NCBI GenBank assembly: GCA_023078555.1
Contig: CM041199.1
Coordinates: 8,189,315-8,253,314, forward strand
Origin: Ulva prolifera
Lineage: Eukaryota; Chlorophyta; Ulvophyceae; Ulvales; Ulvaceae
DNA length: 64,000 nucleotides
Direction of reading: 5' to 3'
Shown here: positions 49,386-57,973 of the stretch, in pieces
Numbering within the stretch: position 1 is the stretch's first letter
Layout: the number at the start of each line of letters is the position of its first letter
Notes under the pieces: generated by a model
What the model was told of the DNA's origin: nothing
What the model saw: only the letters and a program-made list of their open reading frames with translations
The model's database searches: none
Made by a program: the position numbers and the translations under genes

Positions 49386-51451
49386 ATGGGTTGCCAAACC
49401 TATTGTGGCTGCGCCACACGCGCAAACAAAGCCAAATGGTCTGTTTTTGCGGTCACATTGGTGGCAGGGCTGTCGTGCATTGCAGCATACTTCGGCGTCG
49501 TTTTCAGTTGCTCCGCAGCGCAGCCGGATGTGTCAGGCACGCGCTTTCCCCGAGCTGCCTTTCAAGAAAAGATAAGTTGCTGTGAATGTCAGGACATGTC
49601 ATGCGTTTTGCTGCAGTGGATGCACATGGTCAGAGTGCACGACCGCGAGCTAGCATGAACGGGAGCAGGTCAGAGAGGCTCTGGCCATACGCGCAGCAAC
49701 CGAAGCTGCAAATCCCCCCACGTATCTCATATGTCTGCAGACAATCGCGTATGACTCACTGCGGCCATGGTCGTTGAGGATGCACCTTTGCGCCTTGGCC
49801 ATGGGCCTTGCATCTGCAGCTGTTGCCTGTGAAGTGTAGCACTCTGTGTAAGAGATGCAGCACATCGCATTCAGTGGGCCCATTAACTATGAGCCAAAAA
49901 CCTGCATGTCAGTCACACTGCACTCACGGTGAATGTGTCCTTCATGTGCACGTCATATGTGCTCTCTCAACACCTGAGTGCTCAGCAGCGGACACGTGTG
50001 CACGTCACCTCGACATTGACGCCTATCTCAGACACCAATCTCAGAGATAAACCACCACAGCCTTGGAAGACCGTTTACCCCCTCACCTTCCAGCCTGTTC
50101 CTGCCTGTAACACACACACACATGGGGAGGCCCTGCATGTTGCATACGGTTGCCTGAGGGGGTGTCCAGGTGGTTTACCCCTTGAGCATGTGGTCCCGTT
50201 CATTCAGAGTTGTCAATTCCCTGTTGAAGAAACGGCTTAGTAACCCCAGATCTACGTTATTTTACACGCACACAGCAATGTATTCCCTGGCAGCGCTCCC
50301 GCCCTGACAGTGCTCCCGTCCTGCAGATGTCGACTGCCCTTCAGAAGAGGCTAGCTTCTTCGACTACGACTACGGCCTCCTGAGCACCCAGGCAGCACGT
50401 GATGACTGCATCGAGCAGGCAGAAGTGGCCGCTACAGTGGAATGCATCGCAGACAAGATAGGGACACTGCTGCTCCTCGAGCTCCTCGCCATCATGTCCT
50501 TCATCTTGTGCTCGATTCCACTCTACATGATGTGCTGCTGCAGCGAACCTCCCCGTATGGCTGCAGATCGACAGGTGCCTACCTCTCCATTGATCTTCAT
50601 CTTGCTGCATGTCACTCCAGCATGCCAATTTCCAGCATGCCTCCTGCATACATACTGTGGAGGGCAGGTGGCTGCCTCTCCAACGATCTGGATCTCGCTG
50701 CATGGCACTTCAGCGTGGGACCACGGAGCGATGCATGGCCTTGCCGAATGTACAGGCAAAGGCGCCCGGGCAGTCCCACCATATGCATGCACGCCATGCA
50801 CATGCTCCATGGCCGTTGCGGTGACGAGTCGAGCCTATGCAGCAATGCAGTACTCCAAAGTGCACATGTGCCATGTGAAATGATCATGGTGCCCCAAAGC
50901 ATGGCCGAACATGCTCCGATGGCGTCCTTCTCACGCAGCGTACGTCGATGTCATGCCATCACGGCAGCAATCTGATATCGACATGACAATGTTGGTCATC
51001 TCTCATCATGCAATACTGACCGCGAGCACAGGAGCTCCTCATGGCCCTCTGCCAAGTTTTGTTTTTGTCTCGTCCGCTCATCTGGGCACGTGGTCCCATG
51101 GGGCCCCATGGCGGAAGTGTATCGCAACTTGCCAGGGTCCCAAAACGATCCTGCCGTGTAATCATGCACACGTACATGCGGGAGCACTCTGACCTCGTGA
51201 TGAGTGCACCGTTGTGGCTGCAGGAGGCGTACAATGCGATCGAACTCCGCACAGCCGCCCCCGCACCTGCGACCGTGACACCAGCCACGCCCGAGAAGCC
51301 ACAAAAAGCACGGTTCAAGGCGCCCGGGCCAGCCGCGACAGCCTGGGGTGCGCTTGCGCGTACCCAGCCAGACCGCCGCAACGACGCCGCAAGCGGCGCA
51401 GAGGCGCGCACCGACAGCTCCGATGCCCTGCTGGCGTTGGACCCCAGCTGA
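49386..51451 (+). CDS. YCGCATR-family two-transmembrane protein, copy 1
   Basis: Three exons (49386-49536, 50327-50574, 51224-51451), 208 residues, phases closing. Unknown family. It opens MGCQTYCGCATRANKAKW: MGC plus clustered cysteines suggests N-myristoylation and palmitoylation (inference). Helix 1 is about residues 19-41 (VFAVTLVAGLSCIAAYFGVVF). The loop of about 60 residues has conserved cysteines (SC, VDC, DDC, VEC) and acidic or aromatic residues (FFDYDYG). Helix 2 is LLLLELLAIMSFILCSIPLY, running into MMCCCSEPP. The tail begins EAYNAIELRTAAPAPA and is rich in Pro, Ala and Lys. This copy has lost the YRGPYAxSxDxYAPL block seen in the other two, but keeps an LDPS end. Intron 1 begins GCACGC right after TCAG. 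A two-helix tetraspanin relative is a remote alternative, but the tetraspanin CCG motif is absent. Confidence 0.75.
50130..50290 (+). repeat. Intron segment duplicated at 52.72-52.87 kb
   Basis: Contains CCAGGTGGTTTACCCCTT, TGTGGTCCCGTT and GAGTTGYCAAT, which recur in the same order downstream. In paralog 1 it sits at the end of intron 1, just before exon 2. Confidence 0.65.
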
Positions 51452-52719
51452 TCCGCGCATGCATGCCGTGCACCCGTTCGGGGTGATCTGCAGCGCTGCA
51501 CAGGTGTGCTGTGCTGTGCTGTGCGTGGCGCGGGTGGTCGGTGTACCTACGCTGCTCGGCGCGTGCATCTTGGATCTCGGCAACTGAGGGCACGCTGACT
51601 ATGTGCGGGACTGTACAGTCAGCCACGTGTTTGCGCTGGGACGGTGGCGGTTCCACATGTATGCATAACAGGAAAGAGCAGTGCCTTTGATCGTTTTGGC
51701 CGGAGTAGATGCCACAGGATGTCGGCACCTAATGAAAGAATGCAGGCTCTTCTTCTGGAGAGAGAGATAGGTCTTGTGCGTTGCAAGTGAGACATGAGCA
51801 GAGAAAGATGTTGTGTGGATGAAACGGAAGCAAGATCTATAGCCAAGTCCGAGTGAGCTCGTAGGAGTGTCTGTGCTGCAGCGGCAGTTCCGCAAGCTGA
51901 GGCACCCAACCCTAGAAGCTAGGGCCCCAAAGCCACGGTTGAGCTAGCTGATGCACCTGATGTGCACCGCATGGCAGTGCACACGGTGCAGAATGTCGAT
52001 GCAAAGAGTACTACTAGTAGGTGCAGTGTTGCATGCGCTGCAAGCATGGGACGGCTGAATTGCATGAAGTTTGTTGTCCAGTGACATGGCCGCTACACCC
52101 CTTCCATGCACACCTGTGCAAGGCGGGTGTTGAACTATCGACCTCAAAAACCCAGCTTTTGTGGCTACACCATCCCGGCCAGCGGCACAGCGAGCGCCGT
52201 CTCCGTCGCCGATCTGACGTGCGGAGCCGCGCGGACAAGCAGCGACCACCTCACAGGCGGCAAGTGTGGGCTGCGGCTCTGTCCTGCGCCACGCATATGT
52301 ACACCCTGCTTTGGGTGTTATGGCGGCGGTAGTTGTGCGCATGTCGGCGATGAAAGCCCTGCGTGCTCAACGACTCCCTCTCACCCCCATCATTCAGAAC
52401 AACATACCGGGTACTCAGGTCTGACTTCTGCGGCTCCAGCTGGACGCCAGCCCTGACCCTGCAGCAGGGCGACCCAGTTCCTCTGCACAGGGATACTCTA
52501 GTAAAGCAAGGGGTAGCATTTCTGGACAGTGATGTGCACGGTCACACCGCCACGCATGCATGTGCCCTGTGACGCCATCGTGCTGTGGTGGCCACCAGTG
52601 GCATGATGGCCCATTATGTTACCGGGTAATCGACATGATACACAGTTGTCCGCTGCATATGTGGAGGGTCGACGATAACATCATCCGATGGGTTGAGGAC
52701 GGATTAAAAGCTACCCCCT
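51452..52719. other. No confident gene
   Basis: Between paralog 1 and the partial duplicate. A plus-strand Cys-rich frame (52106-52456) includes SFCGYTIPASGTASAVSVAD but lacks splice or family support. No YCGCATR-type first exon is found here. Confidence 0.4.
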
Positions 52720-52870
52720 CCGTTTCAGGAGGTCGTCTGAGGGGGGTTTCCAGGTGGTTTACCCCTTCGGCATATGTGGTCCCGTTATCTCGGAGTTGCC
52801 AATGTCCAATGGCATACGGCTCAGTAAATTCAGATTTACTTTACTTTACAACAATTGATGCAATTTTAAC
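52720..52870 (+). repeat. Second copy of the paralog-1 intron-1 segment
   Basis: Aligns with 50130-50290 at roughly three-quarters identity by eye. What follows does not encode an exon 2, so the duplicated gene has lost its middle exon here. Confidence 0.65.
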
Positions 52871-53040
52871 CCCGCTTCGTCCTGTCCCTGCCAAGGAGCT
52901 TTCTTGCTCCGCAAGGTCTGGTCTCGTGGACATATCCTGGAGCTCAGGCTGCCATGCATGTGGGAGCTGGGTCCGCTCTCATCATAATGCGAGTGTTCAC
53001 TATGGTAGCTAGCTAGCTGGTCGCGAGCAGGCCTGCTCGC

Positions 53041-53181
53041 CAGTGTGATGTCATCGCCGAGGCCTCAGCGGCCCGATCACATAGCACAATCAATTCGCAA
53101 TCCTCGAACATCTACAGGACCAAATCATGTAACATGTTTCTGCATGACAGCCCTGGAAACGCTGGAACGGCGACCCCACAC
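53041..53181 (+). mobile_element. MITE-like element, copy C
   Basis: Starts CAGTGTGATGTCATCG and carries GATCACATAGCACAATC, TTTCTGCATGACAGCCCTGG and AAACGCTGGA, in the same orientation as copy D. It lies just upstream of the exon-3-like fragment, as copy D lies just upstream of exon 3 of paralog 2. It holds an extra ~35 bp inside. Confidence 0.55.
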
Positions 53182-53226
53182 CGCTGCATCATCGTGATGT
53201 TTGAATGCGACTCCGGCTGCAGCCGC

Positions 53227-53253
53227 AGGAGGTGTACGCGCCGTACACCTCCT
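53227..53253. repeat. Perfect fold-back, 11-bp arms, 5-bp loop
   Basis: AGGAGGTGTAC, then GCGCC, then GTACACCTCCT. It lies exactly at the exon-3-like acceptor. Most simply a templated inverted duplication of the first exon bases, made by strand switching during replication or repair. Confidence 0.9.
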
Positions 53254-53415
53254 GGCGCGATCGAGCTCCACACGGCGCTCCCGGCCCCCGCCGCTGCACC
53301 CCTACTGCCGGCCTCTCCCGAGAAGCGACAGAGAGGCCTCGAGGCGAGGCCACAGAACGGCCTGAGTACACAAGTTTACATTAACTTCCTGGTACAGCTA
53401 GAATTCTTCTTCTAG
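53229..53415 (+). pseudogene. Exon-3-like fragment of a YCGCATR-family gene
   Basis: After an acceptor-like CAG the frame reads AIELHTALPAPA and SPEKRQRGLEARP, matching exon 3 of paralog 1 (AIELRTAAPAPA, TPEKPQKARFKAP). The first codons (GAGGTGTAC) equal the EAY start of other copies. They are followed by an inverted repeat of themselves, so the reading frame is displaced before AIEL resumes. No exon 1 or exon 2 is found nearby. It lies downstream of a duplicated intron-1 segment, so it is most simply a decayed tandem copy. Confidence 0.65.
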
Positions 53416-55024
53416 AATTCTTAAGAACCTTCTAGAACATCAGGGGTCCTTGTGCAACATTCTGCTTTGCTCTTTCGCAGCCGCAGTGCCGCAGTGGACG
53501 TGTTACATGAACAGGCAGAGATTCTTCTGCTGTTTCCGTCTGTGCCCTTCAACTCCTCGGTGACTGTTACCTGAACAAAGGCGCAGAGGCAGGTAGCACG
53601 GCAGTGGCTTCATGTGAGGCACGTATGCAGCACACGAACAGGGCCACCTCACACGCATGCTATCTCACACGCATGCCACCGCCGCCAGTCCACGCAGGAC
53701 AGAGGCTACACGCAGCCGCGTGTCAGCACCATATGTGCACCATGCATGGTGCACCCACGCAATCCTGCACTCCCCAGCCTCATTCCCACCCCCACGTGGT
53801 ACCGCACCCACACACATGCATGCTCACACCCATGCATGCTTTTGGGTCTCTCGGCCGGGCAGGCGCGACCTTCTGTCGGCAGCCCGATGCATATGCCAAA
53901 TCGGGCTGCCCTGCTCATGGATTGGATGGTGGCCGCATGACATGTGCATGTGCATGTGGTGCTTCAGCCCCGGTCGTCACAGCCGGGACACGGCGTGGTG
54001 CAGGCTTTGCAAATCGCCAGGTGCAGGCTGTGCCATGGAGAGGGAGGGCTGCGCGGCAGTGCGTCTGCAGCGTTGGGTAGGGAGCAGTGGGTTCTAAAGG
54101 CTGCAACCCCCGCCGTATCCTGGAGCCCCGGGCAGTGCCGGTCTCGAGACAGATCGTGATCGAGCTGGGCCTCCTAGGATCAAGCTGGGCCTCCTGCTAG
54201 TGGCTGTAGGGGCTCAGGTGTGGTTGTGACGTGTGCTTGGGAGGGTGGGTATACGTGTGCACATGCGTCTACAATGATGGGTGTGTTTGTGGGGGTCTCG
54301 AGGTTCGTGTGCGTCGGTGCGGGCGCGATGTGTGAAGAATTCTGCTTGTGCAGGGCGGGCGTTGCTTTGCTTGGTCCACATAAATTCGGCCAGCGAAAAG
54401 CAGGAGACACGCACATTGGTGGACTCGAACCATCGGTAATCCACTGTGTAGGTATCTCTGAGATACAGGCGCGACGAAACCGCCCCAAGAAGTCGAAGGA
54501 TGGTGCAGCCGGCATCATAGTAAAATATTGGCGAGCGTCCGTCAACACAATGCCGGCACCACACGCCGGTCGCGAAATTCGACTCGCGATGCCAGGGCGG
54601 GAGGCACCAGCGGCTGCACCACACAGACCCGCTTTACATTTGCCGCTTTAATGTTGCGGAACTCCGCAACTTTCTAGATACTCATAGTTCCAGTTGAAAC
54701 ACATGTGATGCGAGCCACTTATCTAGCCCGATGTCGCGCAGTTGTGTATGCAGATAGCCGTGTCCATTGGGACATGTTCAACTTCGAATTCCGGGGCCGA
54801 ACGAGGCGTTCAAGCTACAGGCTGCGTGTGCGCGATGCGCTATTAATCGACCCGCGTTCTGCGCTGCACGAGCAAGTGAACGCAGCTAGGGATCCTGCAG
54901 TGGCAGACGAACATGCGATGTCAAGCACACATAAAGCGAATGCTGAGGCGGCATTCTGTGTAAACTGCCTCGCCATCGACGAGTTGACACTGGTTGCAGC
55001 TGATTGTGTTGACAGAACCTTTCC
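53416..55024. other. No confident gene; a GC- and CA-rich stretch
   Basis: Open frames at 53.6-54.1 kb are His/Pro/Thr-rich from CA-rich sequence. A minus-strand frame at 54.25-54.62 kb reads SSRLYLRDTYTVDYRWFEST and could be coding. A plus-strand frame at 54705-55028 overlaps the start of the next gene by four bases (ATGA), without family similarity. None is supported by splice sites. Confidence 0.35.
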
Positions 55025-55708
55025 ATGATTGCGAAAGGGTTGATTGGAACAACGATTCTGGCGCTCATGGCGTCAGTGTCAGCATGCAGCTGTTTGGAGC
55101 CTCCTCCTCTGTCACAGTGCGCTGTGAGGGATAATGAGGCAGCACTGCTCGTGAGAGTCATGGCTGTGCAGACCTTCCAGTGCAGCAGATTTGACGGCTC
55201 CAGCATTGCGGACGTTTCCATCATTCAAGTGTTCAAGGACAACACAAATCTGGACTTGAAGCGTGGCTCGGACGCCTCCATCGAGACCGTCTTCCTCAGC
55301 AGCTTGTGCGGCTTTCCCATGCGGGTGGGAACGCAGTACATCATCTTCGCCCAGGGGCAGCTCGTGCCCGATAATAACGATAAAGTTGAAGAGTCTGGCA
55401 TTGGAGAGAATGAAGGCTCGACTGAGGACACCGACGAGGAAGACGAGCCCGTCGTCAAGACTGCACGCAGGCTACGAGCGACAGAGGCGCCATCGCCCAT
55501 AGATTCAGCGAAAGCCACAAACGGTGCCTCGGTTTCTGCTCGCGGGTTCACTGACGGCGACACATGCTTCATCCCGACCGCGGACCTCTACACGTTTCTC
55601 TGCGCTGGCAACGTGGTGAATCCCACGAAAGAGCAGATAGACGAGCTCACCACCGGCTGCGCTGCCACCACCGAGGACTACACCATCAAACACTACGAAG
55701 AGGACTAG
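55025..55708 (+). CDS. Secreted TIMP/netrin-like (NTR) domain protein
   Basis: Single exon, 227 residues. A signal peptide (residues 1-20, LIGTTILALMASVSA) is followed directly by CSCLEPPPLSQC. This gives a mature N-terminal Cys with C-x-C and a third Cys 11 residues after the first, as in TIMPs (C1, C3, C13). A further match is FLSSLCGFPMRVGTQYIIFA, equivalent to the TIMP CGVSL...YLIAG strand pair. Other cysteines fall at 53, 95 and in DTCFIPT, YTFLCAGN and TTGCAA, enough for disulphides. An acidic insertion (STEDTDEEDEP) followed by a Lys/Arg/Ala-rich linker splits the domain. TIMP N-terminal cysteines chelate the zinc of metalloproteinases. Whether this protein inhibits one is inference; it could also be a general NTR-fold secreted protein. 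It sits between paralogs 1 and 2 of the membrane family and, unlike them, has no introns. Confidence 0.8.
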   Translation: MIAKGLIGTTILALMASVSACSCLEPPPLSQCAVRDNEAALLVRVMAVQTFQCSRFDGSSIADVSIIQVFKDNTNLDLKRGSDASIETVFLSSLCGFPMRVGTQYIIFAQGQLVPDNNDKVEESGIGENEGSTEDTDEEDEPVVKTARRLRATEAPSPIDSAKATNGASVSARGFTDGDTCFIPTADLYTFLCAGNVVNPTKEQIDELTTGCAATTEDYTIKHYEED

Positions 55709-56178
55709 GCCACTGCATAGATGTACGACGTCAGCACGCCACAGGAACAGCTGTAGCTCATGACCGATCGCGAACCGTTTCCGCGAGTGACGGGACGAAA
55801 CAGGGCTGCAGCTGACGAGCGGTCTCCTGTACATAGCTGATCAGTCGCGCCGTGGCCGATCAGAAAAGTCGCGTAGGTAGACGAGGACATCTCCCTCATG
55901 CTATACGCTTGTTCTTGGGGGCATGGTCGCGGCAATTGGCGCTTCGAGTGACCACCATGGCTGCAGCCTCTCCCAACACCCATTGCGCGTAAATCACTTG
56001 GCAACACTGTGTAGTCTCGATGCGATTTGATTCTCTTCTCCGGTTTGTCAGATTGGTGCAGGCGTTGCCTCGACATTCGAATGTCGATGTCCATTGATCA
56101 CCTGTGCTGTGTTTCCGTGCACCACGGCACCTGTGCCAGCCTGCCACTGTGCCAAGTCTTGTAAAAAGAATAAGATTC
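55709..56178. other. No gene seen
   Basis: Flank between the TIMP-like gene and the repeated unit. Contains no frame with coding bias. It should hold the 3' end of the TIMP-like transcript. Confidence 0.5.
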
Positions 56179-56514
56179 ATGCACACATACACTCACGCGC
56201 CGGACGCAGCGCAGGCTGCGGCCCTGGCGGCGGCAGCGGCGCCGGGTGGCCAGGATCCGGTGGGGCCTGGGGAGCAGGCCGCTGCCGCGCAGGCGACGGC
56301 GCTGGAGCGGCCACTCAGGGCGGTGGCCCAGGAGAAACTGGGGGACATCATGTTTATGCCGCCAGGTGACGCTTTGTGCATAGGGGATGTGTCGGGTGTG
56401 AACCCCTGTGCTGACACCTATTGCGGCAGAGCGGCCCGGGAGGACGGGGGTGCTGCGGAGACACGGGACGTGCAGAAACGCACTGCTTATCGTTTGTACG
56501 ACCCTGATGCATAA
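56179..56514 (+). CDS. Small ORF of a repeated unit, unknown function (unit copy a)
   Basis: 111 codons from the first ATG, though the real first exon may begin at the GCAG/GCT border near 56210. An Ala/Gly/Gln-rich start is followed by VAQEKLGDIMFMPPGDALCI, then GDVSGVNPCADTY and TRDVQKRTAYRLYDPDA. The minus-strand copy at 60.97-61.31 kb encodes REKVGDIMFAPPDAPLCIED and VRDVQKRNA, so the protein sequence is conserved between copies. That argues for a real protein or a recent duplication. No known domain recognised. Confidence 0.45.
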   Translation: MHTYTHAPDAAQAAALAAAAAPGGQDPVGPGEQAAAAQATALERPLRAVAQEKLGDIMFMPPGDALCIGDVSGVNPCADTYCGRAAREDGGAAETRDVQKRTAYRLYDPDA

Positions 56515-56890
56515 AGCTTTGCGCTGTTATCGCAAGAGACACATGGTCGCTTGGGACAGCCTGCCATGAATCACTTGAATCAGCTGGCGGAGGTTGCCTC
56601 TTGGTGTGTTTAGGTGAACCGTGCTTTGTTTGTGACGAATATTCATATGCTCTGCGCCGGTTGAGTGTGTCGTTGTGCAAGGGGAATGCTCTTGTGCTCT
56701 GTGCGGGGCTTCAATCTTTGGCTGGCATCACCGGCAGGGCTGTGGTGCGTGCTCGTACCCGGCCTCAGGCTATAGTGCCATGACTGACTGAGTGGATTTG
56801 CGGATGGATTCCTAGGAAGGGCCCGATACCAGGCCTCTATACCAGGCCTCTGCAGACATGTCCTTTGTAAGTACATACACTCAAGGGTAG
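56193..56890 (+). repeat. Repeated unit, copy a (ORF plus downstream flank)
   Basis: The ORF above and its flank align with 61310-60640 on the other strand. The flank shares GGGGAATGCTC, GGCAGGGCTGTGG or its variant, TAGTGCCATGAVTGA and, with copy c, CTTTGTAAGTACATACAC. The GTAAGTAC in the last motif is a good donor, so the flank may be the 5' exon and promoter of a further unit. Confidence 0.6.
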
Positions 56891-56972
56891 TTGGTGGCCA
56901 CGGGGTGGTCCCTCAGCACATTTGCATCCGCTCCTTCCTCGGAGGCGGCGGCGGCGGGGGCTCCCGCGGTCC

Positions 56973-56996
56973 GGGGGGGGGGGGGGGGGGGGGGGG
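56973..56996. repeat. G homopolymer, 24 bases
   Basis: Uninterrupted G run preceded by GGC repeats. Length is probably variable. Confidence 0.95.
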
Positions 56997-57973
56997 CTGG
57001 TCACACTGTACAGCTGTGCATTCTGTTTGAAACTGCAATGCAAAGTACAGTAAACTTAAAACTTTTGAGCCGCATCCTGACAAGACATCACAAGACATCG
57101 ACAACGTCCGAAGTGCATGACTCAGGATTGCAGATCTGGACTGGAGTAGGGACAGCCTCGCTCATGAGCACTGCAGATCTGGTCTAGGTTGAGGAACTAG
57201 CAAAACGAATGTTGGTGGCGGCATAGGTCGCTGATGAGGCGTCTGGCAGCTCGTCTGGCAACTTGGAAGCAAAAACCTGTCCTATTGGTCCGTGATTGTC
57301 ATGTGAACAGCATCAACAGCAGACATTCGATCTCAGACAGTACACAGGCTGCAAGACTCTCAATCTTGCCCTTCGCAGCGCGGTGTGAAGTTCGCCATGC
57401 GTGCCAAACAGCTACCAGAGCTCAGCCTGAATACAAAACGGTGCCAGGGAGGGGTGCTTCCCAGCGGCACGAGTCACGCGCTGCATCCCATTCAGCTATC
57501 TAGATACTGCTTCACACATGTGTGTGCGTTCCATCTCGTGCACTCTCAGGCATAACAGTCTACACCGGGCGTCTCGCTTGCTTCCCAGGTTGGCCCCGCG
57601 GAGATGCCAACGTCGGGCGTGCGAGGCGTCGCTCGGCTGCTGAGTCGCCAAGCGCCAGCTGCAGCCGTCATTCATCCACATCATCAAGCCTCACACCAAA
57701 CGTGGCCATGGGAGCAGCGGGGATTGCTGTACGCACAGGCCCGCCACCATAACGTGCACAGACATTGTGCACGGCCTTTACGCAGGGAGCGAAGCACGCC
57801 AGCTACCACGCCGTCAAATATTATCCAGATTCCACTCGTGTTGTGAAAAGTGCTGAACGGTGGTCACCAGTATCTCGGGACGCTTTTCCAGGAAGCCTCA
57901 TGCAGACCCATAGCTAAGCAGCCCAAATCAGTGAAACTTCGTTCAAATTCTTGGGGATCAGCTGTGAGCGTCC
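56997..57973. other. No confident gene; upstream region of paralog 2
   Basis: Moderate-GC sequence without supported exons. The last few hundred bases should contain the paralog 2 promoter and 5' UTR. The sequence CCCAGGTTGGCCCCGC near 57.59 kb begins a short GC-rich stretch with no family match. Confidence 0.4.

Noticed and set aside
50327-50574. Tetraspanin assignment for the YCGCATR family
   Set aside because: Only two hydrophobic helices are present, and the CCG and late Cys motifs of the tetraspanin large loop are missing; the resemblance is limited to the MGC start and the CC after the last helix.
54410-54450. GGTTCGAGTCCACCA on the minus strand, like a tRNA T-arm and 3' end
   Set aside because: The 70 bases upstream give no matching acceptor strand, D-arm or anticodon stem, so it is a chance match.
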